Below, piece by piece: positions 1-10,994 of a stretch of 64,000 nucleotides of DNA. Source of the stretch: Arthonia radiata (lineage: Eukaryota > Ascomycota > Arthoniomycetes > Arthoniales > Arthoniaceae); contig PSQN01000012.1 of NCBI GenBank assembly GCA_002989075.1, positions 2,120,480-2,184,479 on the forward strand, read 5' to 3'. The notes under the pieces are model-generated. The model was not told the DNA's origin. It saw nothing but the letters and a program-made list of their open reading frames with translations, and made no database searches. The position numbers and the translations under genes were made by a program. The first letter of the stretch is position 1; the number at the start of each line of letters is the position of its first letter.

Positions 1-2560
1 ATATCGACAAAATAACAGACTAATTGTATAACGTACAATAGTTTACTAAGTTTAATCTATAAGGAGTCTATAACCTAATTTATATAAAGAAGGGTAAAGA
101 ATAGAAAACGACCTTCTATACTAGATACAGACTTTTTGAGTATTGCGTTATACCTTTTAAGCTAATAAACGTACCAGCATCATTTTAGAAACTAATTAAC
201 AACATATTTAGTAATTATCTAGACATATTTACGACTACTTATCTAAACGATATCCTAGTATATAGCTATATACTAAAAGAACATAAAGAATATATTAAAA
301 AGGTATTAGAAAGATTAGCGTGTACCGATTTACAAATTAATATTAAGAAAACCTAGTTCTACTAACAATCCGTCGAATTTCTTAGATTTATAATTACCGA
401 GTACGGTCTCTAAATAGAAGATTCGAAGATCTAATCTGTTCTAATCTAACCTACATTAAAGAATATAAAATAATTGCAACAGTTTTAGTTTTACTAACTA
501 CTACAAGCGATAGATATCCAACTTTAGCCGAATTATAACACCGCTGTCTTAATAAACAAAACAATTGATAAGATTTTCTTAGACGTAAAAAGAACAATTA
601 GTATTTAAAGAGCTTAAGGAAGCTTTTAAGATCGAGCCCGTACTAGCAATATTCGATTCCAACCTACTAATTATTATAGAAATGGACGCGTTAGACTATA
701 CAATTAAAGTATGTATAAGTCAAAATAACAAAGAAAGAAAGCTTAGATCAGTAGCTTTCTACTTAAGAAAAATATTACCTATAGAATAGAACTACGATAT
801 TTACGACAAAGAGCTTTTAGCTATTATAGCAGTATTTAAAATATAGCGAGCTTACCTAAAAGAAGCAAACTATACAATTATAGTATATATAGACTATAAG
901 AACCTAACTTACTTTATAACAACAAAGAAACTTAATCGCAGATAAGTTAAATAGTTAGAGACTATAGCTCTCTACAACTTTATTATTACCTACAAAAAGG
1001 GTTCTGAGAACGATAGAGCTGACGCTCTAAGCCGACGTCTAAATTACCTTAATAACAAGGAACACGTCGAACATACAATATTCTAAGAACATAATAATAA
1101 GATTAGATACAATTAATTAGCTATAATAACCGAGTTTGTTATTAAACTAGATAGCCGGATTCTAGACATTCTAAACGACCCTAAGACCTACTAGGAAAAC
1201 AAGAAACAACACCTAAAATTAACTAAGAACAATAAGAGCTATTACGAATTTTAAGGCAAAATCTATATTCCGAGGAATCTAATCCAATATATTATCAGTA
1301 ACTTCTACAATAACCCAATAAAGGGATATAAGAGTATTAATAACACTATTAAAAAGATTATACGAACCTACTATATTTCAAGAATCTAACACTACGTCGA
1401 GAGTTATATTTAAGAATGCGACATATACGTAAGAACTAAGTACCTAAAGTATTTACTATATAGTAAACTACAACTACTAAAGATACTTAAGAGACTATAG
1501 TATACAGTCTTACTAGACTTTATTACTAAGTTACTAACCTCCAAGGATCTACTCACAGGAGTAGCTTACAACGCTATTCTAGTTATATACAATAAACTAA
1601 TAAAGTACGTATACTTCGTACCTTATAAGGAAGCTAGTAACTTAGAATAGTTAGTATATACCTTCCTTCAAATTATCTTAGCAAACTATAGTTAACCGCA
1701 AAGAATTGTCTTAGATAGAGACCAGAAATTCGTCTTACGATTTTAAATATCCCTAATACAATAACTAGAGACAAAACAGAAGATATCTATATTATTCTAT
1801 CTATAAACAGACAGACAGACAGAAAGAATAAATTAAACATTAAAATAATATCTACGGGCATATATTAACTACCAGCAGAACGACTAGATATAGTTACTAC
1901 TAGTAGCGCAAGCAGCATACAACGATACAAAGAACGATATAACTAAGATAACTCCGTTCTACGCCTTATATAGCTATCACCCTCTTTAGAGAAGACAACT
2001 ATAAAATACTACGGAAAACGAATTAGCTACACGAATAGCTATAAATATAAAATACCTGTACTAGTAGTTAAAGTTTGACAGCAAGTTTATTACAGAACAA
2101 ACAAAAAAATAGTATAACAAGTTAAGAACAACCCTAAATATAGACATAAAAGAGAGGGGAAGAGCTTACTTACTTATAAGAAACTTAAAAATTATTAAAC
2201 TAAGCAAAAAACTTAACTATACTAAAACAGAACCGTTTAAAATCTTATAGCAATTAGAACCCGTAACATTTAAGCTCGAACTTCTAAAAACAATAAAAAT
2301 ACATCCTATATTCTACGTAGCGCTATTAAAACTAGTCTACTTCTAAGAAGTAGAACGGCCTAATCTAGAAATCCTTTCTAACAATTAAGAACCTAAATAT
2401 AAGATCGAAATAATTCGAGCTTATAGACAACACCGAGGCAAACAACAGTATCTTATAAAATAGAAAGAATATCTTAAATACAAAAATTAATAGGAACCAA
2501 AATAAAATCTAACTAACTATAAAGATACTATTTAACGATACTAGAACTAGAATATTAATC
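1..2560 (+). mobile_element. Ty3/gypsy chromovirus, 3' part of pol, RIP-degraded
   Basis: This is the remnant of an LTR retrotransposon polyprotein entering from the left edge, read on the plus strand with many stop codons. Reverse transcriptase is recognisable at about 90-300: FEYCV, a PASF motif, and the active-site block YLNDILVYS, where the first Asp of the usual YLDD has become Asn. RNase H follows at about 640-1,050 and ends in a clear ENDRADALSRR-like end. Integrase lies at about 1,260-2,000. A chromodomain is readable at about 2,400-2,520 (QYLIK, then KEYLKYKN and EPK). RT, RNase H, integrase and chromodomain in that order define a chromovirus. Most in-frame stops are TAA or TAG where Gln or Trp is expected, as RIP would produce. 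It cannot be functional. The family is certain; exact limits are approximate. Confidence 0.88.
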
Positions 2561-2796
2561 GGTCGTAATAGCACTAACACTCTAATCTACTACTTAGTGC
2601 GTCTCGCTAGTACCTAGGTTACCTACAAACGAACCAGTCTACTATATTAGTAGCCTACTACCTAACTCTAGGTACAGATTATTATAGAAATCTATACTTA
2701 GGCTGCTTAGTATATCTACAATATTACTACTAAATATAGCCGCTAACCATTCTTCCTCGAATAATATATTATTCTAATCTATTTTATTCTACGCCT

Positions 2797-2940
2797 GAAC
2801 GCACAACCTTTTAAGCTTCCTCTCTAAATTTACAATCGCCGCTTTAATAGCTTCGCGCTACCTCTTTGCCGCACGAATAAATTTCTTCTCTTCCGCTAAA
2901 CGCTTACGCTGCTTTTAGAGAGCATCCGATACCTGCAAGT
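2797..2940 (-). pseudogene. Fragment of a basic, coiled-coil-like protein, possibly a transposase tail
   Basis: Read on the minus strand, this stretch gives a Lys/Arg/Glu-rich helical segment (QRKRLAEEKKFIRAAKR, a stop, REAIKAAIVNLERKLKRL) broken by two stops at places where Gln would fit. Basic helical tails like this occur at the C-terminus of fungal pogo/Fot-type transposases. That assignment is a guess; no DDE motif is visible nearby. Its orientation is opposite to the gypsy element, so it is probably a different, nested or older element. Confidence 0.35.
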
Positions 2941-3280
2941 ATTGAGAACAGATACTTTAAGCTAAAAGAAACAAATTAAAACAACATAGAAAACGAACGA
3001 AGAGTGAGAACTAACCGTTCTCTAACGACGGACGGACGTTATACGACTTCTTATCGCGAATACATACGAAATACGATGCCTTTCTAGACTTTAGGACATA
3101 CTTCTTACCTAGATAAGAGCAACAGAAATACGAAGGCATCTTCCAACTATAGACTTTAGTAAGAACGATATTAATCTTAAGCGCTTTATTAGCGTTAAGA
3201 ACTTTCTTAACTTTAGGTATAACAACTTACAGAACTAGATCTACTACAGAGAAACAACAAGGTTTTAATGTCTTTAGGGC

Positions 3281-3720
3281 TGTTAAGGACAACTAGCCTT
3301 AAAGAGAGAACCTTATGTTACGATCTTACTATATTAGGCTAGTACAAGGCTAAACGTAGCTAGCCTTATTAAAGTATTATATAGTATATCCGACAACTTC
3401 AATATAGCAACGTTAATAACGTCGCTATATCGCAATAGAATCCCGACTACGCGACAAAGAAAGTATCGGGACTATCGGATATAGAGGAATATACTTATAT
3501 ACCTTAGACTATATAGCTAAACTAATAGCCGACCTTAGAATAAACTTTAGTCTATTAACTTAATATCTAAATATAAGTTTCTTAACTATATTTAGGTAAC
3601 ATACTTTACCTTCTATCTACTTTAGTTAAGCCCCTCTTATCTTTAGTAATCTATCTCGTCTCTCCTGCCTTTTAGTCTCTAGTATACAAGATACCTACCA
3701 TTAAGGTCGATAAGCATACA
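3281..3720 (+). repeat. Putative 3' LTR of the gypsy element
   Basis: The stretch begins TGTTAAGGAC after a short purine-rich patch, about 720 bp beyond the chromodomain of the upstream gypsy element. It has no coding potential and contains promoter-like AT-rich text. TG at the start and position downstream of pol suggest the 3' LTR. No second LTR is in the window to compare with, so neither the right end nor the identity is proven. Confidence 0.35.
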
Positions 3721-3765
3721 AGGTAAGTAAGCCTTAGTTCGGTTCTCCCAGCGACTAGCGTTACA

Positions 3766-4486
3766 CTTAAGTTTAAAGATCTTATAAGAGAAGTTTATAG
3801 CTAAATATATAGTTAGAGATTTCTAAAAAAAGAAAATTCTGTTTTAATAGTTAAATTAGGCTTAAAATTTAGAGTTAATTAGTAATAAGATTATTTAAAG
3901 ATATTAATAAATATTATAGAGAAAATATTTTTTAAAAAGGAAATTTAAAAGAAATTAGTACTAACTTAGACTCATAACTTATTTAAAAGGTATAAAGAAG
4001 AAAAAGAATACTACTATAAAGAGTAAAAAGACGAGACTAGCTTAAAATTAATACAATACTTAGACTTAATATAGGTACAATACTTAGTAGCAAGGAGAAG
4101 CTGTTGTTATATTGTCTGTCTTGTTAGCTAAAATTCTCTAAAGAAATTCTAGCTTATATATTTAAGTTTAGCAGCCTATATAGAACTTACTAGATATCTA
4201 TTCTTTTAATAGAAGCTAGATAACCTATAACTTACCGTATAAGATAGTAATTCTGTTTATTTAAAACTATTAGTCTTTAAGTTTATTTTATATTGTCTTA
4301 GACTATAGGCCAGCTGTCTAAAATAGATCGTATAATGCTTCTTTTTGTCTTAAGTCCAGGCTACTAGGCCTAACTCTTTAGATAAAAGACTTATTTTATT
4401 TTAGACTAAGACAGTCGATAGGACCTATTTAATACTTTAGATTCCTAGAGATTCCAACTAACTAGCTAGTTGGTTAATTTCCAATA
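3766..4486 (-). mobile_element. Truncated Ty1/copia 5' end (LTR plus leader), inverted
   Basis: The reverse complement matches the start of the copia elements at 5,589-15,899. The LTR occupies 4,486 down to 3,980 (507 bp, against 508 in the others). About 210 bp of the leader and start of gag follow, down to about 3,766, where the match stops. It is a 5'-end fragment lying head-to-head with the tandem pair. Its AT-rich transitions show that it too was RIP-mutated. Confidence 0.8.
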
Positions 4487-5588
4487 GAAAGTAACCTTAT
4501 TTACTATTATTAAGCTTATATATTTAAGTTTTAAAACTATTTATCTTAGTTTTATTTTTATAGTTTTTCTAAAGCTTAGTATTTAATAATATAATTTTGA
4601 AAAATTTAAAAAAAAAAGTAAACATCTTTATTAAGAGCTTTAGATATATATTAAATAGTATAAGAAAATTATGCTATACGTTATTATAATAATAAGTAGC
4701 TAGTTAAAGTTAAAGAGAACCAGTAGAATCTTACTTCTGTTATTAATAAGCTTTTTAGTATATTTTATGTATCTTTTTATTAGTATTAAGATAATTTTTA
4801 ATTAAATATAAAGTTAGCTTATATATTTTTTTAACAAGTTTCTAATTTTAATCTATTATAGTTCTCTTCTATATAATTTATTTTTTATTTTTTTGTTATA
4901 ATGTAATTCTTTATAGTATTACTACTAGCTTTACTAAATAAATATAGTATCTAAGTATTATATTAGATATAAATTATAATAAAGTAAATATCTTTTAAAT
5001 TTATACTCTTTTTAAAGTATTTTTAAAAGAAATTATATTTAAATATAGGTTTATATATTATATAACTTTACTAGCTACTTTTAACTAAAGCTTTCTTTTA
5101 CTGTTATAGTATATTTTTTTACTAGTTACAAAATAGATGTCTATATTCTTTTTACTAAATAATATAATTATACCTATTAATATAGCGTTATTTAAAGCTA
5201 TTAGTTAGTATAGAATTATTGTAATATATTGGTATAAAAAAATTAAAGAAATATAAAAAGATATTAGTATATACTTTAAATTGATTATAAAAGTATAATT
5301 ATAAAATTAGCTAAAGAATAAGATATACTACTAATTAAGTATACTAAATACTATAATACTAAGAATAAGTAGTAAAATATAGTAAATTTATAAAGCTATT
5401 AATTATAAGTCTATATAAAGAAAAAAATAAATACTAAGATATAGTAGAAAAATAAGATAATAGTAAAAATAATAGTAGTAGTAGTTATTAAATATATAAA
5501 AGAGTAAAAATAAAGAATAGTTTTTATAAACTTTATATTATTTAGCTATCTTTACTATAGACTATAAGCTTCTATATTAACTTATTAG
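4487..5588. other. AT-rich spacer between copia copies
   Basis: This is very AT-rich sequence with stops in all frames and very few CA/TG dinucleotides. I recognise no protein motif. It separates the inverted LTR fragment from the tandem copia array and is probably RIP-eroded repeat DNA. Confidence 0.5.
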
Positions 5589-6096
5589 TGTTAGAAATTA
5601 ACTAACTAGCTGGTTAGTTAGAACCCTTAGAGACCTAGAGTATCGAATAGATTCTACCGGCTGTCTCGGTCTAAAATAGAATAAGCCTTTTATTTAAAGG
5701 ATCGGGTCTAGTAGCCCGAGCTTAGAATAAAAAGAAGTATTATATAACCTGTTCTAAACAGCTAACCTATAGTTTAAGATAATATAAAATAAACTTAAAG
5801 ACTAATAATTTTAAATAGACAAAATTACCGTCTTATATAGTAAGTTACAGATTATTTAGTTTCTATTAAAAAGAATAGATATTTGGTAAGTTTTATATAG
5901 ACCGTTAAACTTAAGTATATAAGCTAAAATCTCTTTAAAGAATTTTAGCTAATAAAATAGATAATATAATAATAGCTTTTTCTTATTATTAAGTATTATA
6001 TCTATACTAAGTTTAAATATTATACTAGTCTTAAGCTATTCTTATCTTTTTACTCTTTATAGTAGTATTTTTTTTCTTTCTTATACCTTTTAAATA
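5589..6096 (+). repeat. Copia LTR 1 (5' LTR of copy 1)
   Basis: It starts TGTTAGAAATTAAC, is 508 bp long, and ends just before a GGTTATAAGCC primer-binding-site-like sequence, a RIP variant of GGTTATGAGC in copy 2. It is homologous end to end with LTR 2 and LTR 3. The final CA expected for an LTR appears as TA, consistent with RIP. I found no matching target-site duplication outside LTR 1 and LTR 3. Confidence 0.85.
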
Positions 6097-9000
6097 GGTT
6101 ATAAGCCTAATTTAGTATTAATTTCTTTTGAATTTTCTTTTTAGAAAATATTTCTTCTATAACACTTATTAGTATCTTTAAACAATTTTATTACTAATTA
6201 ACTCTAAATTTTAAGCTTAATTTAACTATTAGAACAGAATTTTCTTTTTTAAATAATCTTTAACTATATATTTAGCTATAAACTCCTCTTATAAGATCTT
6301 TAAACTTAAAAGCTTAACTAATTAAGATATTTAGTTAATTTAAATAGAGGCTCTTTTAACTAAAAAGAGCTACAGTAATATTATAATCCTCTTTTCCGGC
6401 TATTTAGCTAAAGATATTATTAAAGCTAGCTGTTAGAAACAGTTAATAAGGGTAGTAGCTCTTATTCAACTAATTTTAGAGAACGATCCTTTTATTTAAA
6501 TAAAGAGGGTTTATAACTCTCTAGAGCTTTAAAATAGTCTAAAAAGGTTAGATAAATTGAAAGATTTTAGTTTTAAGTTTCTAATTTATAAAAGGCTCTT
6601 TAATACTATACTTAGTAAGATAAAAAATCTTAAGCTTTATTTTACTAAAATTAGACAATTAATAGATAATTTAGTAACTCGAGAACTAGCACTATCTAAT
6701 AAGATAGTAGCTATCTATATTCTTTATAGTTTAACTCTTAAATATAGTAGCTATTATTAGCTAAACTTATTAGTAAACGACTAGTAATATAAGTTTATAA
6801 GACTTATTTAGTTAACTTATAGATAAGTCTCGTTAAATCTGTAGTAGTACTTTAACAGAAAAGGTTTTTACTGTAATAAATAATAAATTAACATAAAGAA
6901 CCAAAAAAAAATTAAAATGTTTAAGTAAAAACTAAAAAAAAAAATACCTCTTTTATAACAAAAAGGTATATAAATTGGTAACTTATTAGAAAAAATACTT
7001 AAATTTTTAGCTAAATTCTAATAAAAGCTCTAAAAATACTAATTTTTTAATATTTTCTATATACAATTCTAACTTATAAGAAAAATAATACTTTATAGTA
7101 TTATTAAATAGAGTTAATTACTCTACTAATTCTTGAATTCTTAATATAAGCTTAATAAGCTATATTTATTTAAATATTAATCTTTTAACAGATATTTAGC
7201 TAATTAACTAAATTATTTATTAAAGAGAAGAAAAGTTAATTTAAGCCTTATAAATAGATAAAGTAAAACTATTCTTTAAGAACAAGATACTTGTTCTAAA
7301 TAAAGTTTTATTTATTAAAAAATTTAAAATTAACCTTCTAAACTTGAATAAGCTTAAAAAAAGAAAAAATAAGGTAACTTTTAGCTAAAATAAGCTAAAA
7401 GTTAATTAAGCTAAATAATTAACTACTAAAAAGTAGTATATTAATAGTTTAATAGTAATAAAAGCTTAGACTATTAATATAGTTTAATTTTCTTATACTA
7501 TTTTTTTAAAAACTAACCTTTAGTATTAATAACTAGAATATATAGGTAAAAACGTCTTAAAATAGCTTAAAAAAGTTACTCTAGAAACAAATTATTTAGA
7601 CAAATTAAAAGATAATTACTAAATTCACTTTAAAGTAAAAGTAATAGCTAAAGTTAGCTAAAAAACTCTAAATAAATTAGTTAATTATTTAAAAAAAGTT
7701 TATTTAAATATTTATAGACTAATTATACTATAAATCCTTTCTAAAGGTTAATTATTTACTAGCTTCATAGATAATAAAACTTAGTATATAACTACTAAGA
7801 TACTATAGTTTAAAGACTAGATTTTTAATATACTATTTACTTATATTACTTAAAAAGAAACGTAGTTTAAGCATTCTTTTAAAAGATTATACTTAAACAA
7901 TATAAAATAATATTAAGAAGGTTAAATAAAACAGCTTTTAAAACAAAAAGAAGCTATTTTAATAATATCTATACTATATATCTTGTAGTAAAATAAACAA
8001 GCCGAACGCTTTAACTAAATAATTGTTAGTAAAGTTTAAGCAATACTTTATACTACCGGGCTACCTTAGATATATTAAAGTAAAGCGCTAAAAGTAGCTA
8101 TTTATATTTATAATAGAACCTTTTATACTAAATTACTAGAGTTTATTATTCTATACGAAGTAAAATACGGTAAAAAACTAAATATTAGTACTATTAAAAT
8201 TTAGAGCTTAGTTACTTACCTTAAAGAATTTAAACTAAAGAAACTAAATACTAGAGTAACTATTTATATTCTAATAAACTACAAATTAAACTAATATAAG
8301 CTCTTAGACTCTAATAACTAAAAAATTTACAAAAGAAGAGACGTTTATATTTAAAAAGAAAATTTTTTTTAGAACCTATAGAAATCTATAGTTAATTAAT
8401 TAACTAAAAGTATTTCTAAAGAGCTTAAAAAATAACTAAAAGTTAAGTTTAAAAATAAGCTAAATCTAACCGCTAAATCTTAAGATAATAGAAAGATACC
8501 TCTTAATAAAAAGGATAGTTTTTTATATAAGAAATAGTATACTTCTTTAATATTTTAATAACTAGTAGACGAATCTAAATAAAAACTATACTAAACTAGA
8601 GCTTTAAACAAGTCTAATCTTTTTACCTAGTTAAATTATAAAAGTACCGGAAACTTTAGTCGAATAGATATTAATTATATCTAAAAAATAGATTTTATAT
8701 ATAAAAACGTCGATAAAAATTAGTTTAACGAGTTTTATAATAATCTAGAACAATTTGTTAAATAGACCTTAATTATAGTTACTAAAGAGCCTACTAACTC
8801 AAAAGAAATAAGAGTATCTAACAATTAGCCTTCTTAGCTAAATACAATATAGTCGGAGCTTAAAGAGCTAGTTAACTAAGAAACTTAAATATTAATTAAG
8901 CTATTACTAAGTAGAAAGGTACTAAAAGGGCGCTAGATACTAAAGATTAAGTACTCTTTAAAGAGCGAGCCGATTTTTAAAGTCTGCTAGATAGCTAAGA

Positions 9001-10486
9001 GCTACTAGTAAAGATTTAACTTTAGTTTTATAGAGACCTTTATAAATATAGTAAATTTAATTATTTACCGGCTTATACTAGCCTTAGTAGCAGAAAAAGA
9101 CTAAGAAATAAAGCAATAGAACCTAAAATTAGCTTATTTTAATATAAAGTTAAATAAGATTATTTATATTAAGCAACTAACTGGCCTATTTAACGGAACT
9201 AATAAAGTTTGTTAAATAAAGAAGACTCTTTACGGTTTAAAATAGACCGGCCGATAGTAAAAACCTATCTTTAAGAATTATTAAGGGAAATAGGTTTTAA
9301 ACCCTTCGTATCTAATTAGTCGGTTTATATTTAAAGAACTAGAAAGTAGACAATTTTAATCGTCTATATAGACAATATATTAACTATATCCAATTTTATC
9401 GAAACAATTCTTAAAATTTACTAGAAACAAATTAAGACTCTTACAATTAAGAACTTAAAAGACATTAGTAAGTTTCTAAAAATTAAAATCACTCAAGATT
9501 GCCTAGTAAAATTAATTTGTCTAGACTAGTCGACTTATTTAGTTAAAATTTTAACTAAATATTTAAAGAAAAACGGCGGAATGTCCGGAAAAATACCGTA
9601 ACCCGTCGGCTTAAAATTAGCACTAAATTCTAATTAAGCTAGTAGTGCCAATATTTCTAATTATTAGCAACAAATTAAATAACTTTGGTACCTAATAATA
9701 AAGATAAGACCCGATATCACCTTTATAACTAGCCTACTAGTTTAGTACATATTAAATTCTAGTAAAGAGTACTAGAGAGTTTTAAGTAGCCTTTAAGCTT
9801 ACTTAGATAAAACTTCTAACCTTAGCCTTTACTATAAATCTCCCTTAATAGAGAGTATAACCGGCTATTATAACGCAGATTGGGGGAGAAACCTTAGTAC
9901 TAGGAGATCGACTACTAGCTATATCTTTCTACTTAAGAACAAAGCCCTTAGCTAAAATTCGAAGCTATAAAAAATAATTGCCTTAAGCTCTTATAAGGCC
10001 GAATATATAGCTCTTAAAGAAGCTATAAAGAAACAGTTATTTATCTAATTAATTACTATTAAACTGTCTAGAGTTTTTAAAGAAGATTTACTTACTACCG
10101 TTTTAGCGGGTACTTTTAAAAAGTTTATAGATAAAAAGACTCAACAGACTCTAACGTATTAATTAAGTATAGATTTACCTAAACAAGCCGGTTAAATTAG
10201 ACCGGAAACTCCGATTTTGCTGGTAAAACTGTTACTTACCAACAGCAATTTAGTAAAAGAACTTATAAAAAATCCTATCTTTTAAGCTAAATTTAAGCAT
10301 ATTAATATACAGTATCACTATATTAGAGAAAACGTTTAGACAGGCTAAATAGAGCTTAAATATATTTCTATAAAGAAACAATTAGCAGATAGTTTAATAA
10401 AACTAATCGACTTAGCTAAAATACTAATGTTTAGAACTTAAATTAGCTTATAATTTAGCTAAAATAACTAGTCGATTAAGAGAGTG
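6097..10486 (+). mobile_element. Ty1/copia internal region, copy 1 (heavily RIP-mutated)
   Basis: This is the internal region of a copia-type retrotransposon, about 4.39 kb between LTR 1 and LTR 2. A gag piece remains open at 6,557-6,760. The nucleocapsid zinc knuckle at 6,945-6,986 has lost all four ligands: three Cys and the His now read Tyr. Reverse transcriptase is around 9,000-9,500, with the active-site block at 9,363-9,375 reading VYIDN. RNase H is at about 9,875-10,040 (ADWGRN, then KAEYIALKEA). The order RT then RNase H at the 3' end, with the copia-style YxDD block, identifies Ty1/copia. Numerous stops make it inactive. It is more degraded than copy 2. Confidence 0.88.
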
Positions 10487-10994
10487 TGTTAGAAATTAAC
10501 TAACTAGCTAGTTAATTGGAATTCCTAGAGATCTAGAGTATTAAGTAGGTTTTATTAGCTGTCTTAGTCTAAAATAGAACAAGCCTTTTATCTAAAGGGT
10601 CGGACCTAGTAACCCGAGTTTAAGATAAAAAGGAGCATTATATAACTTATTCTAAACAGCTGACCTATAGTTTAAAACAATATAATATAGACTTAAAGAC
10701 TAGTAGTTTTAGATAAATAGAATTATTATTTTATACAGTAAGTTATAGGTTATCTGGCTCCTATTAAAAAGAATAGATATTTAGTAAGTTCTATACAAGC
10801 CGCTAGACTTAAATATATAAGCTAAAATCTCTTTAGAGAATTTTAGCTAACAAGACAGATAGTATAATAATAGCTTCTCCTTGTTACTAAGTATTGTACC
10901 TATACTAAGCCTAAGTATTGTACTAGTTTTAAGCTAGTATCGTTTTTCTACTCTTTATAGTAGTATTCTTCTTCTTTCCTATACTTTTTTAATA
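10487..10994 (+). repeat. Copia LTR 2 (shared middle LTR)
   Basis: It is 508 bp long, starts TGTTAGAAATTAAC, is preceded by a purine-rich tract (AAGAGAGTG), and is followed by the primer-binding-like GGTTATGAGC. It serves as 3' LTR of copy 1 and 5' LTR of copy 2, so the two elements form an LTR-internal-LTR-internal-LTR array. Confidence 0.87.

Noticed and set aside
6557-6760. 67-codon open frame in the island as a stand-alone gene
   Set aside because: It is colinear with the gag segment of copia copy 2 (11,456-11,671) and is flanked by stops in homologous coding sequence; it is a remnant, not a gene.
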